Origin: Bosea vaviloviae
GTDB taxonomy: Bacteria > Pseudomonadota > Alphaproteobacteria > Rhizobiales > Beijerinckiaceae
Length of the DNA stretch: 64,000 nucleotides
Direction: 5' to 3'
NCBI RefSeq assembly: GCF_001741865.1
Contig: NZ_CP017147.1
Span: 3,835,001 to 3,899,000 of the forward strand
A program made the position numbers and the translations under genes. The notes under the pieces were generated by a model. The model was not told the DNA's origin, did not search any database, and saw only the letters and a list, made by a program, of their open reading frames with translations. Within the stretch, counting starts at the first letter, position 1. Each line of letters opens with the position of its first letter. This document shows, one piece after another, positions 33,310 through 41,551 of this stretch.

Positions 33310-34908
33310 ATGATCCGTTCCGCTCTCGCCTTGTCTTTTGCCGCAGGGCTCCTGCTCGCGGCGCAATCGGCTTCCGCCCAGGGCACGCTGCGGATCGGCA
33401 TGACGGCCTCCGACATCCCGCTGACCACCGGCCAGACCGACCAGGGCGGCGAGGGCATGCGCTTCATGGGCTATACGGTCTATGACGGGCTGATCAACTG
33501 GGACCTGAGCAAAGCCGACAAGGCCTCCGATCTCGTGCCCGGCCTCGCCACGAGCTGGGCCGTCGATGCCGCCGACAAGACCAAATGGACCTTCGTGCTG
33601 CGCGAGGGCGCGAAGTTCCATGACGGCTCGGAATTCACCGCCGACGCCGTTGTCTGGAACCTCGACAAGCTCCTGAAGAACGACGCTCCGCAATTCGACC
33701 AGCGCCAGGCTGCGCAGGGCCGTTCGCGCATCCCGGCTGTCGGCACCTACAAGGTGATCGACAAATACAAAGTCGAGATCGTCACCAAGACGCCCGATGC
33801 GACGCTGCCCTATCAGATCGCCTGGATCATGATGTCCTCGCCGGCGCAATGGGAGAAGCTCGGCAAGAGCTGGGACGCCTTCGCCAAGACGCCTTCGGGC
33901 ACCGGCCCCTGGCAGCTCACCGCCTTCCAGCCGCGCGAGCGCGCCGAGCTTTCGCCGTTCCCCGGCTATTGGGACAAGGCGCGTGTGCCCAAGCTCGACA
34001 AGCTCGTGCTGCTGCCGCTGCCGGAGCCCAATGCCCGCGCCGCCGCCCTGAGGGCGGGGCAGGTCGACTGGATCGAGGCGCCGTCGCCCGATCTCGTGCC
34101 CTCGCTCAAGAGCGCCGGCTTCCAGATCGTCACCAATGCCTATCCGCATAACTGGACCTGGCATCTCTCCCGCGCCGAAGGCTCGCCCTGGAACGACATC
34201 CGCATCCGCAAGGCGGCCAATCTGGCGGTCGACCGCGAGGGGCTGAAGGAATTGCTCGGCGGCATGATGATCCCGGCCGAGGGCTTCTATCCGCCCGGCC
34301 ATCAATGGTTCGGCAATCCCAGCTTCAAGCTGAAATACGATCCCGAGGCGGCCAAGAAGCTGCTCGCCGAGGCCGGCTATTCGCCTGCCAAGCCCGTGCA
34401 GACCAAGATCCTGATCGCGCCCTCTGGCTCCGGCCAGATGCAGCCCTTGCCGATGAACGAGTTCGTCCAGCAGAACCTCGCCGAGGTCGGCATCAAGATC
34501 GATTTCGAAGTCGTCGAATGGAACACGCTGATCAACATCTGGCGCGCCGGCGCCAAGCATGAATCCTCGCGCCAGGCGACGGGCATGAACTACACATATT
34601 TCATCCAGGATCCATTCACCGGCCTGATTCGGCATCTGCAGTGCAATCTGCAGCCGCCGGCGGGCACCAATTGGGGCTATTACTGCGACCCCGCGATGGA
34701 CAAGCTCTTCGAGCAGGTCCGCAACACCTTCGACCCGGCCGAGCAAACCAAGGTGCTGCAGAAGATCCATGAGAAATATGTCGATGAAGCGCTGTTCCTG
34801 ATGGTGACGCATGACGTCAACCCGCGCGCCCTGAGCCCCAAGGTGAAGGGCTTCATTCAGGCCCAGAACTGGTTCCAGGACTTCTCGCCGATCTCGATGG
34901 CGAAGTGA
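33310..34908 (+). CDS. ABC transporter family-5 solute-binding protein of the Dpp-like importer
   Basis: A 532-residue periplasmic binding protein with signal peptide MIRSALALSFAAGLLLAAQS ending SASAQ. GGAG lies seven bases before ATG 33310. Family-5 segments include WTFVLREGAKFHDGSEFTAD, TPSGTGPWQLTAFQPRERAE and DIRIRKAANLAVDREGLKEL. It is only distantly like the binding proteins at 9412 and 11519 and, unlike them, heads a complete transporter operon. The ligand may be a peptide, opine or similar nitrogen compound; sigma-54 control favours nitrogen scavenging (inference). Confidence 0.9.
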   Translation: MIRSALALSFAAGLLLAAQSASAQGTLRIGMTASDIPLTTGQTDQGGEGMRFMGYTVYDGLINWDLSKADKASDLVPGLATSWAVDAADKTKWTFVLREGAKFHDGSEFTADAVVWNLDKLLKNDAPQFDQRQAAQGRSRIPAVGTYKVIDKYKVEIVTKTPDATLPYQIAWIMMSSPAQWEKLGKSWDAFAKTPSGTGPWQLTAFQPRERAELSPFPGYWDKARVPKLDKLVLLPLPEPNARAAALRAGQVDWIEAPSPDLVPSLKSAGFQIVTNAYPHNWTWHLSRAEGSPWNDIRIRKAANLAVDREGLKELLGGMMIPAEGFYPPGHQWFGNPSFKLKYDPEAAKKLLAEAGYSPAKPVQTKILIAPSGSGQMQPLPMNEFVQQNLAEVGIKIDFEVVEWNTLINIWRAGAKHESSRQATGMNYTYFIQDPFTGLIRHLQCNLQPPAGTNWGYYCDPAMDKLFEQVRNTFDPAEQTKVLQKIHEKYVDEALFLMVTHDVNPRALSPKVKGFIQAQNWFQDFSPISMAK

Positions 34909-34952
34909 GGCGGAGAATGGCTCGCATCGCCGCGGAGACAGCACGACAGAAG

Positions 34953-35095
34953 CCGTCATGGTCGGGCAAGTTTCGACGGAGACCGACATATGTCGGTCAT
35001 CCGTCATGGTCGGGCTTGTCCCGACCATCCACGTCTTCGCTGGTCGAGGATCGCGTTCAAGACGTGGATGCTCGCCACAAGGGCGAGCATGACGG
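34953..35095. repeat. Cruciform-type palindromic repeat between binding protein and permease genes
   Basis: Two 37-base arms (35001-35037 and 35059-35095) are largely complementary, and each holds its own small stem whose two sides changed together: GGTCGGG/CCCGACC in the left, GCTCGCC/GGCGAGC in the right. A partial third copy begins at 34953, and a perfect 18-bp palindrome, GACCGACATATGTCGGTC, sits at 34981-34998. It fills the 229-base gap inside the operon. Confidence 0.85.
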
Positions 35096-35137
35096 CCGCG
35101 GAGTCGGATTGCTATCAGGTTGGGCTGTGGCAACCCC

Positions 35138-36091
35138 ATGCTGAGCTATCTCGCCAAGCGTATCCTCTATGTGCTTCCGGTCGCGTTCGGCGTCAGCGTG
35201 TTCTGCTTCCTGCTGGTTCATATCGCGCCCGGCGATCCGCTGACTGCGGTGCTGCCGCCGGACGCCTCGCAGGCGATGCAGGACGAGTTGCGCAAGATCT
35301 ACGGTTTCGACCGGCCGCTGCCGATCCAGTTCGGCCTCTGGTTGCTGAAGGCGCTGCAGGGCGATCTCGGCACCTCGATCGCCACGGGCAGGCCGGTGGC
35401 GGCCGAGGTCTGGCGCGCGGTCGGCAACACGCTGCTGATCGCGGTGCTGGCGACGGTGATCGGCTTCCTGCTCGGCTCGTTCTTTGGCTTCGTTGCGGGC
35501 TATTTCCGCGGCTCCTTCCTCGACAAATTCGCTTCGATGCTGGCGGTGCTCGGCGTCTCCGTGCCGCATTACTGGCTCGGCATGGTGATGGTGATCGTGT
35601 TCTCGGTGCAGCTCGGCTGGCTGCCGCCGGGTGGGGCGGGGCCGGGCGGTTCGGCCGCCTGGATCTGGGATTGGGAGCATGTCAGCTACATGATCCTGCC
35701 CGCCATCACGATGTCGGTGATCCCGATGGGCATCATCGCCCGCACCGTGCGCGCGCTCGTCGCTGACATCCTGAACCAGGAATTCGTCCCGGCCCTTCGC
35801 GCCAAGGGGCTGATGGATTTCGGCGTGTTCAAGCATGTCGTGAAGAATGCGGCCCCCACTGCGCTCGCCGTGATGGGGCTCCAGCTCGGCTATCTGCTCG
35901 GCGGCTCGATCCTGATCGAGACCGTGTTCTCCTGGCCCGGCACCGGCTTCCTGCTCGGCAACGCGATCTTCCAGCGCGATCTGCCGCTGCTGCAGGGCAC
36001 GATCCTGGTGCTCGCGATGTTCTTCGTGGGCCTGAATCTGCTCGTCGACATCCTGCAAGGGCTGCTCGATCCGCGCGTGCGGAGGCGCTGA
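35138..36091 (+). CDS. ABC transporter permease, DppB type
   Basis: A 317-residue inner-membrane permease. The N terminus MLSYLAKRILYVLPVAFGVS leads into transmembrane segment 1, then APGDPLTAVLPPDAS in the first periplasmic loop, typical of DppB/OppB. The coupling loop is ALRAKGLMDFGVFKHVVKNA, and GGSILIETVFSWPGTGFLL is a strong family marker. ATG 35138 is taken over an upstream codon at 35120 because it starts exactly at the membrane segment. It pairs with the DppC-type gene one base downstream. Confidence 0.92.
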   Translation: MLSYLAKRILYVLPVAFGVSVFCFLLVHIAPGDPLTAVLPPDASQAMQDELRKIYGFDRPLPIQFGLWLLKALQGDLGTSIATGRPVAAEVWRAVGNTLLIAVLATVIGFLLGSFFGFVAGYFRGSFLDKFASMLAVLGVSVPHYWLGMVMVIVFSVQLGWLPPGGAGPGGSAAWIWDWEHVSYMILPAITMSVIPMGIIARTVRALVADILNQEFVPALRAKGLMDFGVFKHVVKNAAPTALAVMGLQLGYLLGGSILIETVFSWPGTGFLLGNAIFQRDLPLLQGTILVLAMFFVGLNLLVDILQGLLDPRVRRR

Positions 36092-36092
36092 G

Positions 36093-36983
36093 ATGACCAC
36101 GCTCACCGAGGCCGCTACCCCCGCCGTAGCCCCGCTGGCCAAATCGCCGGGCTATTGGGCCGGCGTCTTCAGGCGCTTCAAGACCGACAAGGTCGCGGTC
36201 GGCGCCGGCATCGTCGTCCTGCTAATCATCCTGATGGCGGTTTTCGCCGACTATATCGCGCCCGCCGATCCGACGCGCTCCTCGATGCTGCGGCGGCTGC
36301 GCCCGATCGGCACGCCGGGCTATCCGCTCGGCGCCGACGAGCTTGGCCGCGACATGCTCTCGCGATTGATCTTCGGCGCCAGGCTCTCGCTCTTCATGGG
36401 CGTGGTGCCGGTCTTCATCGCCTTTGTCTTCGGCTCGCTGATCGGCGTCGCGGCCGGCTTCTTCGGCGGCAAGTTCAACACCATCACCATGCGCACGGTC
36501 GACGTGTTCTACGCCTTTCCCTCTGTGCTGCTGGCGATTGCGCTCTCGGGCGCGATGGGGGCCGGCATCACCAATTCGCTGCTGTCGCTGACCATCGTCT
36601 TCATCCCGCCGATCGCGCGCATCGCCGAGAGCGTGACGACGCAGGTGCGCGGCATGGATTACGTCGAGGCCGCGCGCGCCAGCGGAGCCGGGGCCTTCAC
36701 GATCATCCGCGTGCATGTGCTCGGCAATGTGCTGGGGCCGATCTTCGTCTATGCCACCAGCCTGATCTCGGTCTCGATGATCCTGGCCTCGGGCCTGTCG
36801 TTCCTGGGGCTCGGCACCAAGCCGCCGACGCCGGAATGGGGGCTGATGCTGAACACGCTGCGCACCGCGATCTATGTCCAGCCCTGGGTCGCGGCCCTGC
36901 CGGGCGCGGCGATCTTCATCACCTCGATCTCGTTCAACCTGCTCTCGGACGGCTTGCGCTCGGCGATGGATGTGAAGGGCTGA
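36093..36983 (+). CDS. ABC transporter permease, DppC type
   Basis: A 296-residue permease. A cytoplasmic N-terminal part with [20 protein letters not shown] precedes the first membrane segment; [21 protein letters not shown] is the conserved DppC/OppC motif; the EAA-like loop is [20 protein letters not shown], followed by [14 protein letters not shown]. It follows dppB by one base and is two bases before the first ATPase gene, so all five genes form one operon. Confidence 0.93.
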   Translation: MTTLTEAATPAVAPLAKSPGYWAGVFRRFKTDKVAVGAGIVVLLIILMAVFADYIAPADPTRSSMLRRLRPIGTPGYPLGADELGRDMLSRLIFGARLSLFMGVVPVFIAFVFGSLIGVAAGFFGGKFNTITMRTVDVFYAFPSVLLAIALSGAMGAGITNSLLSLTIVFIPPIARIAESVTTQVRGMDYVEAARASGAGAFTIIRVHVLGNVLGPIFVYATSLISVSMILASGLSFLGLGTKPPTPEWGLMLNTLRTAIYVQPWVAALPGAAIFITSISFNLLSDGLRSAMDVKG

Positions 36984-36985
36984 TC

Positions 36986-38023
36986 ATGGCTGAGAACCCG
37001 ACCCTGGACGAACGCGACCGCGGCGGCGCCGGAACCCCGCTGCTCGAGGCGCGGACCCTGACCAAGCATTTCCCGCTCGGCCGCGGTGCGGTGGTGCGCG
37101 CGGTCGATGGCGTCGATTTCGCTGTGCTCAAGGGCGAGACGCTCGGCGTCGTCGGCGAATCCGGCTGCGGCAAATCGACGACGGCGCGCGTGGTGATGCA
37201 GCTCATCGCCCAGGACAAGGGCGAGATGCTGTTCGACGGCGAGATCGTCGGCGGGCTCTCGCTCAGCCTGAAGGAATATCGTCGTCAGGCCCAGATGGTC
37301 TTCCAGGACAGCTACGCCTCGCTCAACCCGCGCCTGACCATCGAGGATTCGATCGCCTTCGGGCCGACGGTGCATGGCGTCTCGAAGCAAGCCGCAATCC
37401 TGCGCGCCCGCGATCTCCTGGTTCGCGTCGGGCTCGATCCCGCGCGCTTTGCCGCGCGCTACCCTCATGAGCTGTCCGGCGGGCAGCGCCAGCGCGTCAA
37501 CATCGCGCGCGCGCTCGCACTGGGCCCGCGCCTCGTCATCCTCGACGAGGCGGTCTCGGCGCTCGACAAATCGGTCGAGGCGCAGGTGCTGAACCTGCTC
37601 GCCGATCTGCGCGAGGAGTTCGGCCTGACCTACATCTTCATCTCGCACGACCTCAATGTCGTCCGCTTCATCAGCGACCGCGTCATGGTGATGTATCTCG
37701 GCGAGGTGGTCGAGATCGGCCCGGTCGACGAGCTCTATGACGATCCGCGCCACCCCTATACCCGCGCGCTGCTCTCGGCGATGCCCTCGATGGACCCGGA
37801 CAACCGGACGATGGAAGCGCCGCTTGCCGGCGATCCGCCCAACCCGATCAATCCGCCCGAAGGCTGCCGCTTCCATCCGCGCTGCCCGCAAGCCCAGACC
37901 GTCTGCGCCAAGGTCAAGCCAGTTCTGGCGCGCACTGGGGAGGGAGCGCGACAGGCGGCCTGCCACATGGAGGTCGCGGGCTCAGGCCACAGCCGCGCGC
38001 CCAGCCTGGAGGCGGCGGCATGA
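36986..38023 (+). CDS. ABC transporter ATP-binding protein, DppF/OppF type
   Basis: A 345-residue ATPase. Walker [18 protein letters not shown], signature [19 protein letters not shown], Walker [14 protein letters not shown], and the H-loop [13 protein letters not shown] are intact. The C-terminal oligopeptide domain carries [15 protein letters not shown], a Cys cluster that in this family can bind an iron-sulfur cluster. The start at 36986 is chosen because the remaining upstream frame is inside dppC. Its ATGA overlap with the next gene indicates coupled translation of the two ATPases. Confidence 0.93.
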   Translation: MAENPTLDERDRGGAGTPLLEARTLTKHFPLGRGAVVRAVDGVDFAVLKGETLGVVGESGCGKSTTARVVMQLIAQDKGEMLFDGEIVGGLSLSLKEYRRQAQMVFQDSYASLNPRLTIEDSIAFGPTVHGVSKQAAILRARDLLVRVGLDPARFAARYPHELSGGQRQRVNIARALALGPRLVILDEAVSALDKSVEAQVLNLLADLREEFGLTYIFISHDLNVVRFISDRVMVMYLGEVVEIGPVDELYDDPRHPYTRALLSAMPSMDPDNRTMEAPLAGDPPNPINPPEGCRFHPRCPQAQTVCAKVKPVLARTGEGARQAACHMEVAGSGHSRAPSLEAAA

Positions 38024-39000
38024 GCCAGCCTCTCGTCGAAATGCAGAATGTCACGGTGCGCTTTCGCGGCGCCCAGACCGTCCACGCGGTCAACGGCGTT
38101 TCGCTGACGCTGGAGCACGGCAAGGTGCTTGGCATTCTAGGCGAGTCGGGTTCGGGCAAGAGTGTGACGCTGAAGACCCTGCTGCGGCTCCTGCCCGAGA
38201 GCCGTACCGATATCGGCGGCACCGTCCGGGTCGATGGCCGTGATGTGTTGGCGCTGAACCCGCAGGATCTGTCGGATTATCGCGGCGCCGTCACCTCGAT
38301 GATCTTCCAGGACCCGGCGCTGGCGCTCGATCCGGTCTATACGGTCGGCGAACAGATCGCCGAGGCGATCGTCCGGCATGAGAAGATCGGCAAGAAGGCG
38401 GCGATGGCGCGCGCGCTCGAATTGCTCGAGCTCGTCCGCATTCCCTCGCCGGCGCGACGGCTCAAGGCCTATCCGCACGAGATGTCCGGCGGCATGCGCC
38501 AGCGCGCCATGATCGCGCTCGCGCTCGCCGCCCGTCCCAAGCTGCTGCTGGCCGACGAGCCGACGACGGCGCTCGACGCCACCGTGCAGATCCAGATCCT
38601 GCTGCTGTTGCGCCAGCTCCAGCGCGACCTCAACATGGGCATGCTCTTCGTCACCCACGATATCGGCGTCGCGGTCGAGGTCTCGGATCGGCTCGCGGTG
38701 ATGTATGCCGGTCAGATCGTCGAGACCGGCACGGTGCGCGAACTGATCCGCGATCCGCAGCACCCCTATACCAAGGGTCTTCTCGCGGCGAATTTGCACG
38801 GCGCCCGGAAGGGCGAGCGGCTGGAGGCGATCCCCGGCGCGCCGCCGGCGCTGAACGAGCCGCCATCCTCCTGCTCCTTCGCGCCGCGCTGCAAGCATGT
38901 CCAGGAGCGCTGCCACGCTACCCTGCCGCCGGTCGTGACGCTGGGCGAGGGGCGCGTGGTGCGCTGCGTCCTGGCCGAGGACGCGCTGGCTCCGGCCTGA
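38020..39000 (+). CDS. ABC transporter ATP-binding protein, DppD/OppD type
   Basis: A 326-residue ATPase. Walker A GESGSGKSVTLKTLLRLLPE, Q-loop IFQDPALALDPVYTVGEQI, signature EMSGGMRQRAMIALALA, Walker B KLLLADEPTTALDATVQIQI and FVTHDIGVAVEVSDRL are intact. The C terminus contains CSFAPRCKHVQERC. The order binding protein-DppB-DppC-DppF-DppD reverses the usual DppD-DppF order but makes a complete importer. It ends 12 bases from the convergent sapC-like gene. Confidence 0.93.
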   Translation: MSQPLVEMQNVTVRFRGAQTVHAVNGVSLTLEHGKVLGILGESGSGKSVTLKTLLRLLPESRTDIGGTVRVDGRDVLALNPQDLSDYRGAVTSMIFQDPALALDPVYTVGEQIAEAIVRHEKIGKKAAMARALELLELVRIPSPARRLKAYPHEMSGGMRQRAMIALALAARPKLLLADEPTTALDATVQIQILLLLRQLQRDLNMGMLFVTHDIGVAVEVSDRLAVMYAGQIVETGTVRELIRDPQHPYTKGLLAANLHGARKGERLEAIPGAPPALNEPPSSCSFAPRCKHVQERCHATLPPVVTLGEGRVVRCVLAEDALAPA

Positions 39001-39012
39001 CGCGCGCGGCTT

Positions 39013-39762
39013 TCAGGCGGCTTCCGCGGCCGCCGCGGCTGTGGCACGGGCTCCTGCGCGATCGCCGAGTGCGCCGAAATTCCCCAGGCTGATCAGATGG
39101 GCATAGATCGGCGCGAGATAGCCCTTGCGGCGCAGATCGGCCAGAACGTCGTCGGGCAAGGCGTTGAAGCGCTCTTCGCTGACGGCGAGGAAGCCGCTGA
39201 AGCTCGAACTCACACCCGTGGGTGAGCGGATATCGATATTGACCGTCTGGAACAGGTCGAGGGCTTTCAGTTCGGCGGTGAAGACGCCTGTCGCCTTGGC
39301 CGCATCGGCATATTCGCCGACGAAGGTGACGGCGCGCTGCAGCATCTCGCTTGGCTCGCCGGCTTCGTTGAAAAGGCGCTCGCCGGCCTGGTCCTGCAGG
39401 CCGGTATAGCCGCCATCAAGGCAGATCACCTGCTGCTCCTGCGAAACCTCGCCGCCGATGAACGGATAGCGGCGCAGATAGGCCGGCGCGTGCGCACCGT
39501 TCCAGCGTCCGCTCGCTTCGACGAAATCGTTCTCGCCGCTGCGCATCCCGACCATGAACAAGGGCGAGACGCTGCCGGCTTCTTCCAGGAACAGGATCGG
39601 CATGTCGCGGCAGCCGAGCACGAATTCCGCCATCAGAGCCGGCACGACATGGCTGCCGGCCGCGAAGGCGTAACCGCGCTCTGCCGGAGCGATCCGCGCA
39701 TCGCGGTGGATATTGCGATCGAGTACGACGATGCTTGTATAGAAGAGGGGCAATGGCGCCAT
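39013..39762 (-). CDS. SapC family protein
   Basis: A 249-residue protein matching the SapC family by pattern: MAPLPLFYTSIVVLDRNIHR, then AFAAGSHVVPALMAEFVLGC, PILFLEEAGSVSPLFMVGM, YLRRYPFIGG and ICLDGGYTGLQDQAGERLF. The family is named from an S-layer locus in Campylobacter; biochemical role is not established. ATG 39762 is preferred over 39873, since the 37 extra residues are unlike the family. It is the last gene behind tpsA and tpsB, 127 bases after tpsB on the same strand, so a role with the surface adhesin is a plausible guess. The C terminus is Ala-rich. Confidence 0.85.
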   Translation of the reverse strand: MAPLPLFYTSIVVLDRNIHRDARIAPAERGYAFAAGSHVVPALMAEFVLGCRDMPILFLEEAGSVSPLFMVGMRSGENDFVEASGRWNGAHAPAYLRRYPFIGGEVSQEQQVICLDGGYTGLQDQAGERLFNEAGEPSEMLQRAVTFVGEYADAAKATGVFTAELKALDLFQTVNIDIRSPTGVSSSFSGFLAVSEERFNALPDDVLADLRRKGYLAPIYAHLISLGNFGALGDRAGARATAAAAAEAA

Positions 39763-39889
39763 GGTGCGGCTCTTATCCTGGAGAGACGGGACGGGTTCTC
39801 GTGACGGCCTTGGAGCGTGATGCCGGCCCGAAGCTTCGCAGCGGCGACCAGCGGGAGGCGTTTCCGTTGTCACGATCTAAGTTACTGAT

Positions 39890-41551
39890 CTAGATGGTCT
39901 TTCGCAAGGTCAGTCGGAAATAGAGTTCGTGCTCGCGCTGCACGACCGAGACCCGCTCCAGCGGGCGCGCGATACCGCCTTCCAGCGTCGCCCAATCGGT
40001 CGGCCGCCAGGCGAGGCCGGCGCCGACGGAGGTCGCGCGCATGCTCGTAGGCACTGTCCCATAAGTGATGCCGTGATCGAGGAAGACGAAGGCGTCCAAG
40101 GTCTTCAGCGGCTCGGGCAGCACATAATGCAGCTCGGCCTGGCCGTAAAACCCTGAATCGCCGAAGGCGGCGCCAATCGGATAGCCGCGCACCGTGGTCG
40201 GGCCGCCGATCTGGAAGATCTGGTCGCCGGGAAGCTGCTTGTCATTCGTATATTGCCAGGCGCCGATGAGCGAAGCGTAGATATCGTCGTTCAGGCGCGC
40301 GATCGTCGAGGTATTTCCGGTCCAGAGCGTCAGATTGCGCTTGGCCTGACCGATCTTGTCTTCGAAAGCGACCCGGGAGAGCGTCGGAGAGGTCGTATGC
40401 ATGAAGCCCGGCAGCGACACGGTGAGCGAAAGTCCGCCGGACGCCTTGGTGTTGCTGCTATGCGCCGTCGTGATGTCGATCTGCTTGCTGCTGCTGATCC
40501 CGCTGCCGATGCTCGCGACAGCCTGCAGCAGCACTGCGTCGGTTGCGAAAATGGGCTGAGAGAGGTTGAGCGCGCGGCTTTCCGAGATGCCCTCGGGCCG
40601 TAGCTCCTTGATCGCTCCGGTCACGATATGGAAGGCCGAGCGCGTATAGCTGATGCCCAGCCGCGTGCCGAAGGGCGAGATCGGGATGCTGTAGCTGCCG
40701 CTTCCGAGGATGCTGCCGCGCGAACGCGAACCGTAAAAGACCAGCCTGTCGTCGAGGCCGAGCAGGCCGTGATTCTTCAGGAACAGCACGCCCTGATAGC
40801 GGCCGGTCGATTTCACCGCCTGATTGTCATAGGAGATCTGGGCGAGGTTGCGAGGCGGTTCGGTCGCCGCCAATTCGATATCGGTCAGGCCGAACTCGCC
40901 ACCCGCCCGCAGCTGAGCCCGCAACTGCACCTCGTTGATGCGGTTGAAGATCGAGACCTGGCGGTTCAGCGTCGGCGTATCCACCACGCTCTGCGGCGCG
41001 ATCGGCATCTGCGATTCGAGATACCATGGCCTGGTCTGAACTGCACCAGTGACGTTGATCTTGCCGACGCGACCCTCGATGAGCCCGACCTTGAGCACGC
41101 CGCCATCGAGCTTCTGCGGCGGCAGGATGGCGCTGGCGGTGACCTGCCCCTTCTCGGCGTAGAGATCGTTGACCTCCTGGACGAGCTTCCCGATCTCGGC
41201 CAGGTCGACCTTGCGGCCGAGATAGCGGGCACGCAGCGCATCGAGCTCGGCTCCGCTCAGGAAGGCGGATGTGTCGAAGTCGATGCGCTTCAGGACGATC
41301 GTCGTCCCGCCCGCGGGAAAGCTCAGCTTCGGCAGGGGCGGCGGCGCCACGACGCCGGGGCCGCTTTGGCGCGGCGGGGTGGTCTGGCGTTCGATTTCCA
41401 GGCGCTGGCGCTCGGCTTCCGTCTCGATCGTGCGAGGCGCGATCTGCGCCAGTGCAAGGCTCGGAAGTCCTAGTCCAAGCAGGGCGGCCAGGAGCGGAGC
41501 GACAGCGCGGGCGGCTTCGCGCCGGCGCTGTTCGCGAGGATATCTCGTCAA
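39890..41551 (-). CDS. Two-partner secretion outer-membrane transporter (TpsB, ShlB/FhaC family)
   Basis: A 553-residue protein with signal peptide (LLAALLGLGLPSLALAQ), a Pro-rich linker with the plug-like helix ETEAERQRLEIERQT, and POTRA domains over about residues 80-240 (VLKRIDFDTSAFLSGAEL, VGLIEGRVGKINVTG, RQVSIFNRINEVQLRAQL). The rest is a beta-barrel with the Omp85-type VRGYPIGAAFGDSGFYGQAE and a barrel-like end, YFRLTLRKTI. It should export the giant TpsA encoded just upstream. Start is a TTG whose last bases overlap the tpsA stop, so translation is coupled. Confidence 0.93.
   Translation of the reverse strand: MTRYPREQRRREAARAVAPLLAALLGLGLPSLALAQIAPRTIETEAERQRLEIERQTTPPRQSGPGVVAPPPLPKLSFPAGGTTIVLKRIDFDTSAFLSGAELDALRARYLGRKVDLAEIGKLVQEVNDLYAEKGQVTASAILPPQKLDGGVLKVGLIEGRVGKINVTGAVQTRPWYLESQMPIAPQSVVDTPTLNRQVSIFNRINEVQLRAQLRAGGEFGLTDIELAATEPPRNLAQISYDNQAVKSTGRYQGVLFLKNHGLLGLDDRLVFYGSRSRGSILGSGSYSIPISPFGTRLGISYTRSAFHIVTGAIKELRPEGISESRALNLSQPIFATDAVLLQAVASIGSGISSSKQIDITTAHSSNTKASGGLSLTVSLPGFMHTTSPTLSRVAFEDKIGQAKRNLTLWTGNTSTIARLNDDIYASLIGAWQYTNDKQLPGDQIFQIGGPTTVRGYPIGAAFGDSGFYGQAELHYVLPEPLKTLDAFVFLDHGITYGTVPTSMRATSVGAGLAWRPTDWATLEGGIARPLERVSVVQREHELYFRLTLRKTI

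Noticed and set aside
34981..34998. Perfect palindrome considered as a classical repressor operator
   Set aside because: It lies inside a larger palindromic repeat between two co-oriented genes of one operon, so a repeat-element origin is more economical.
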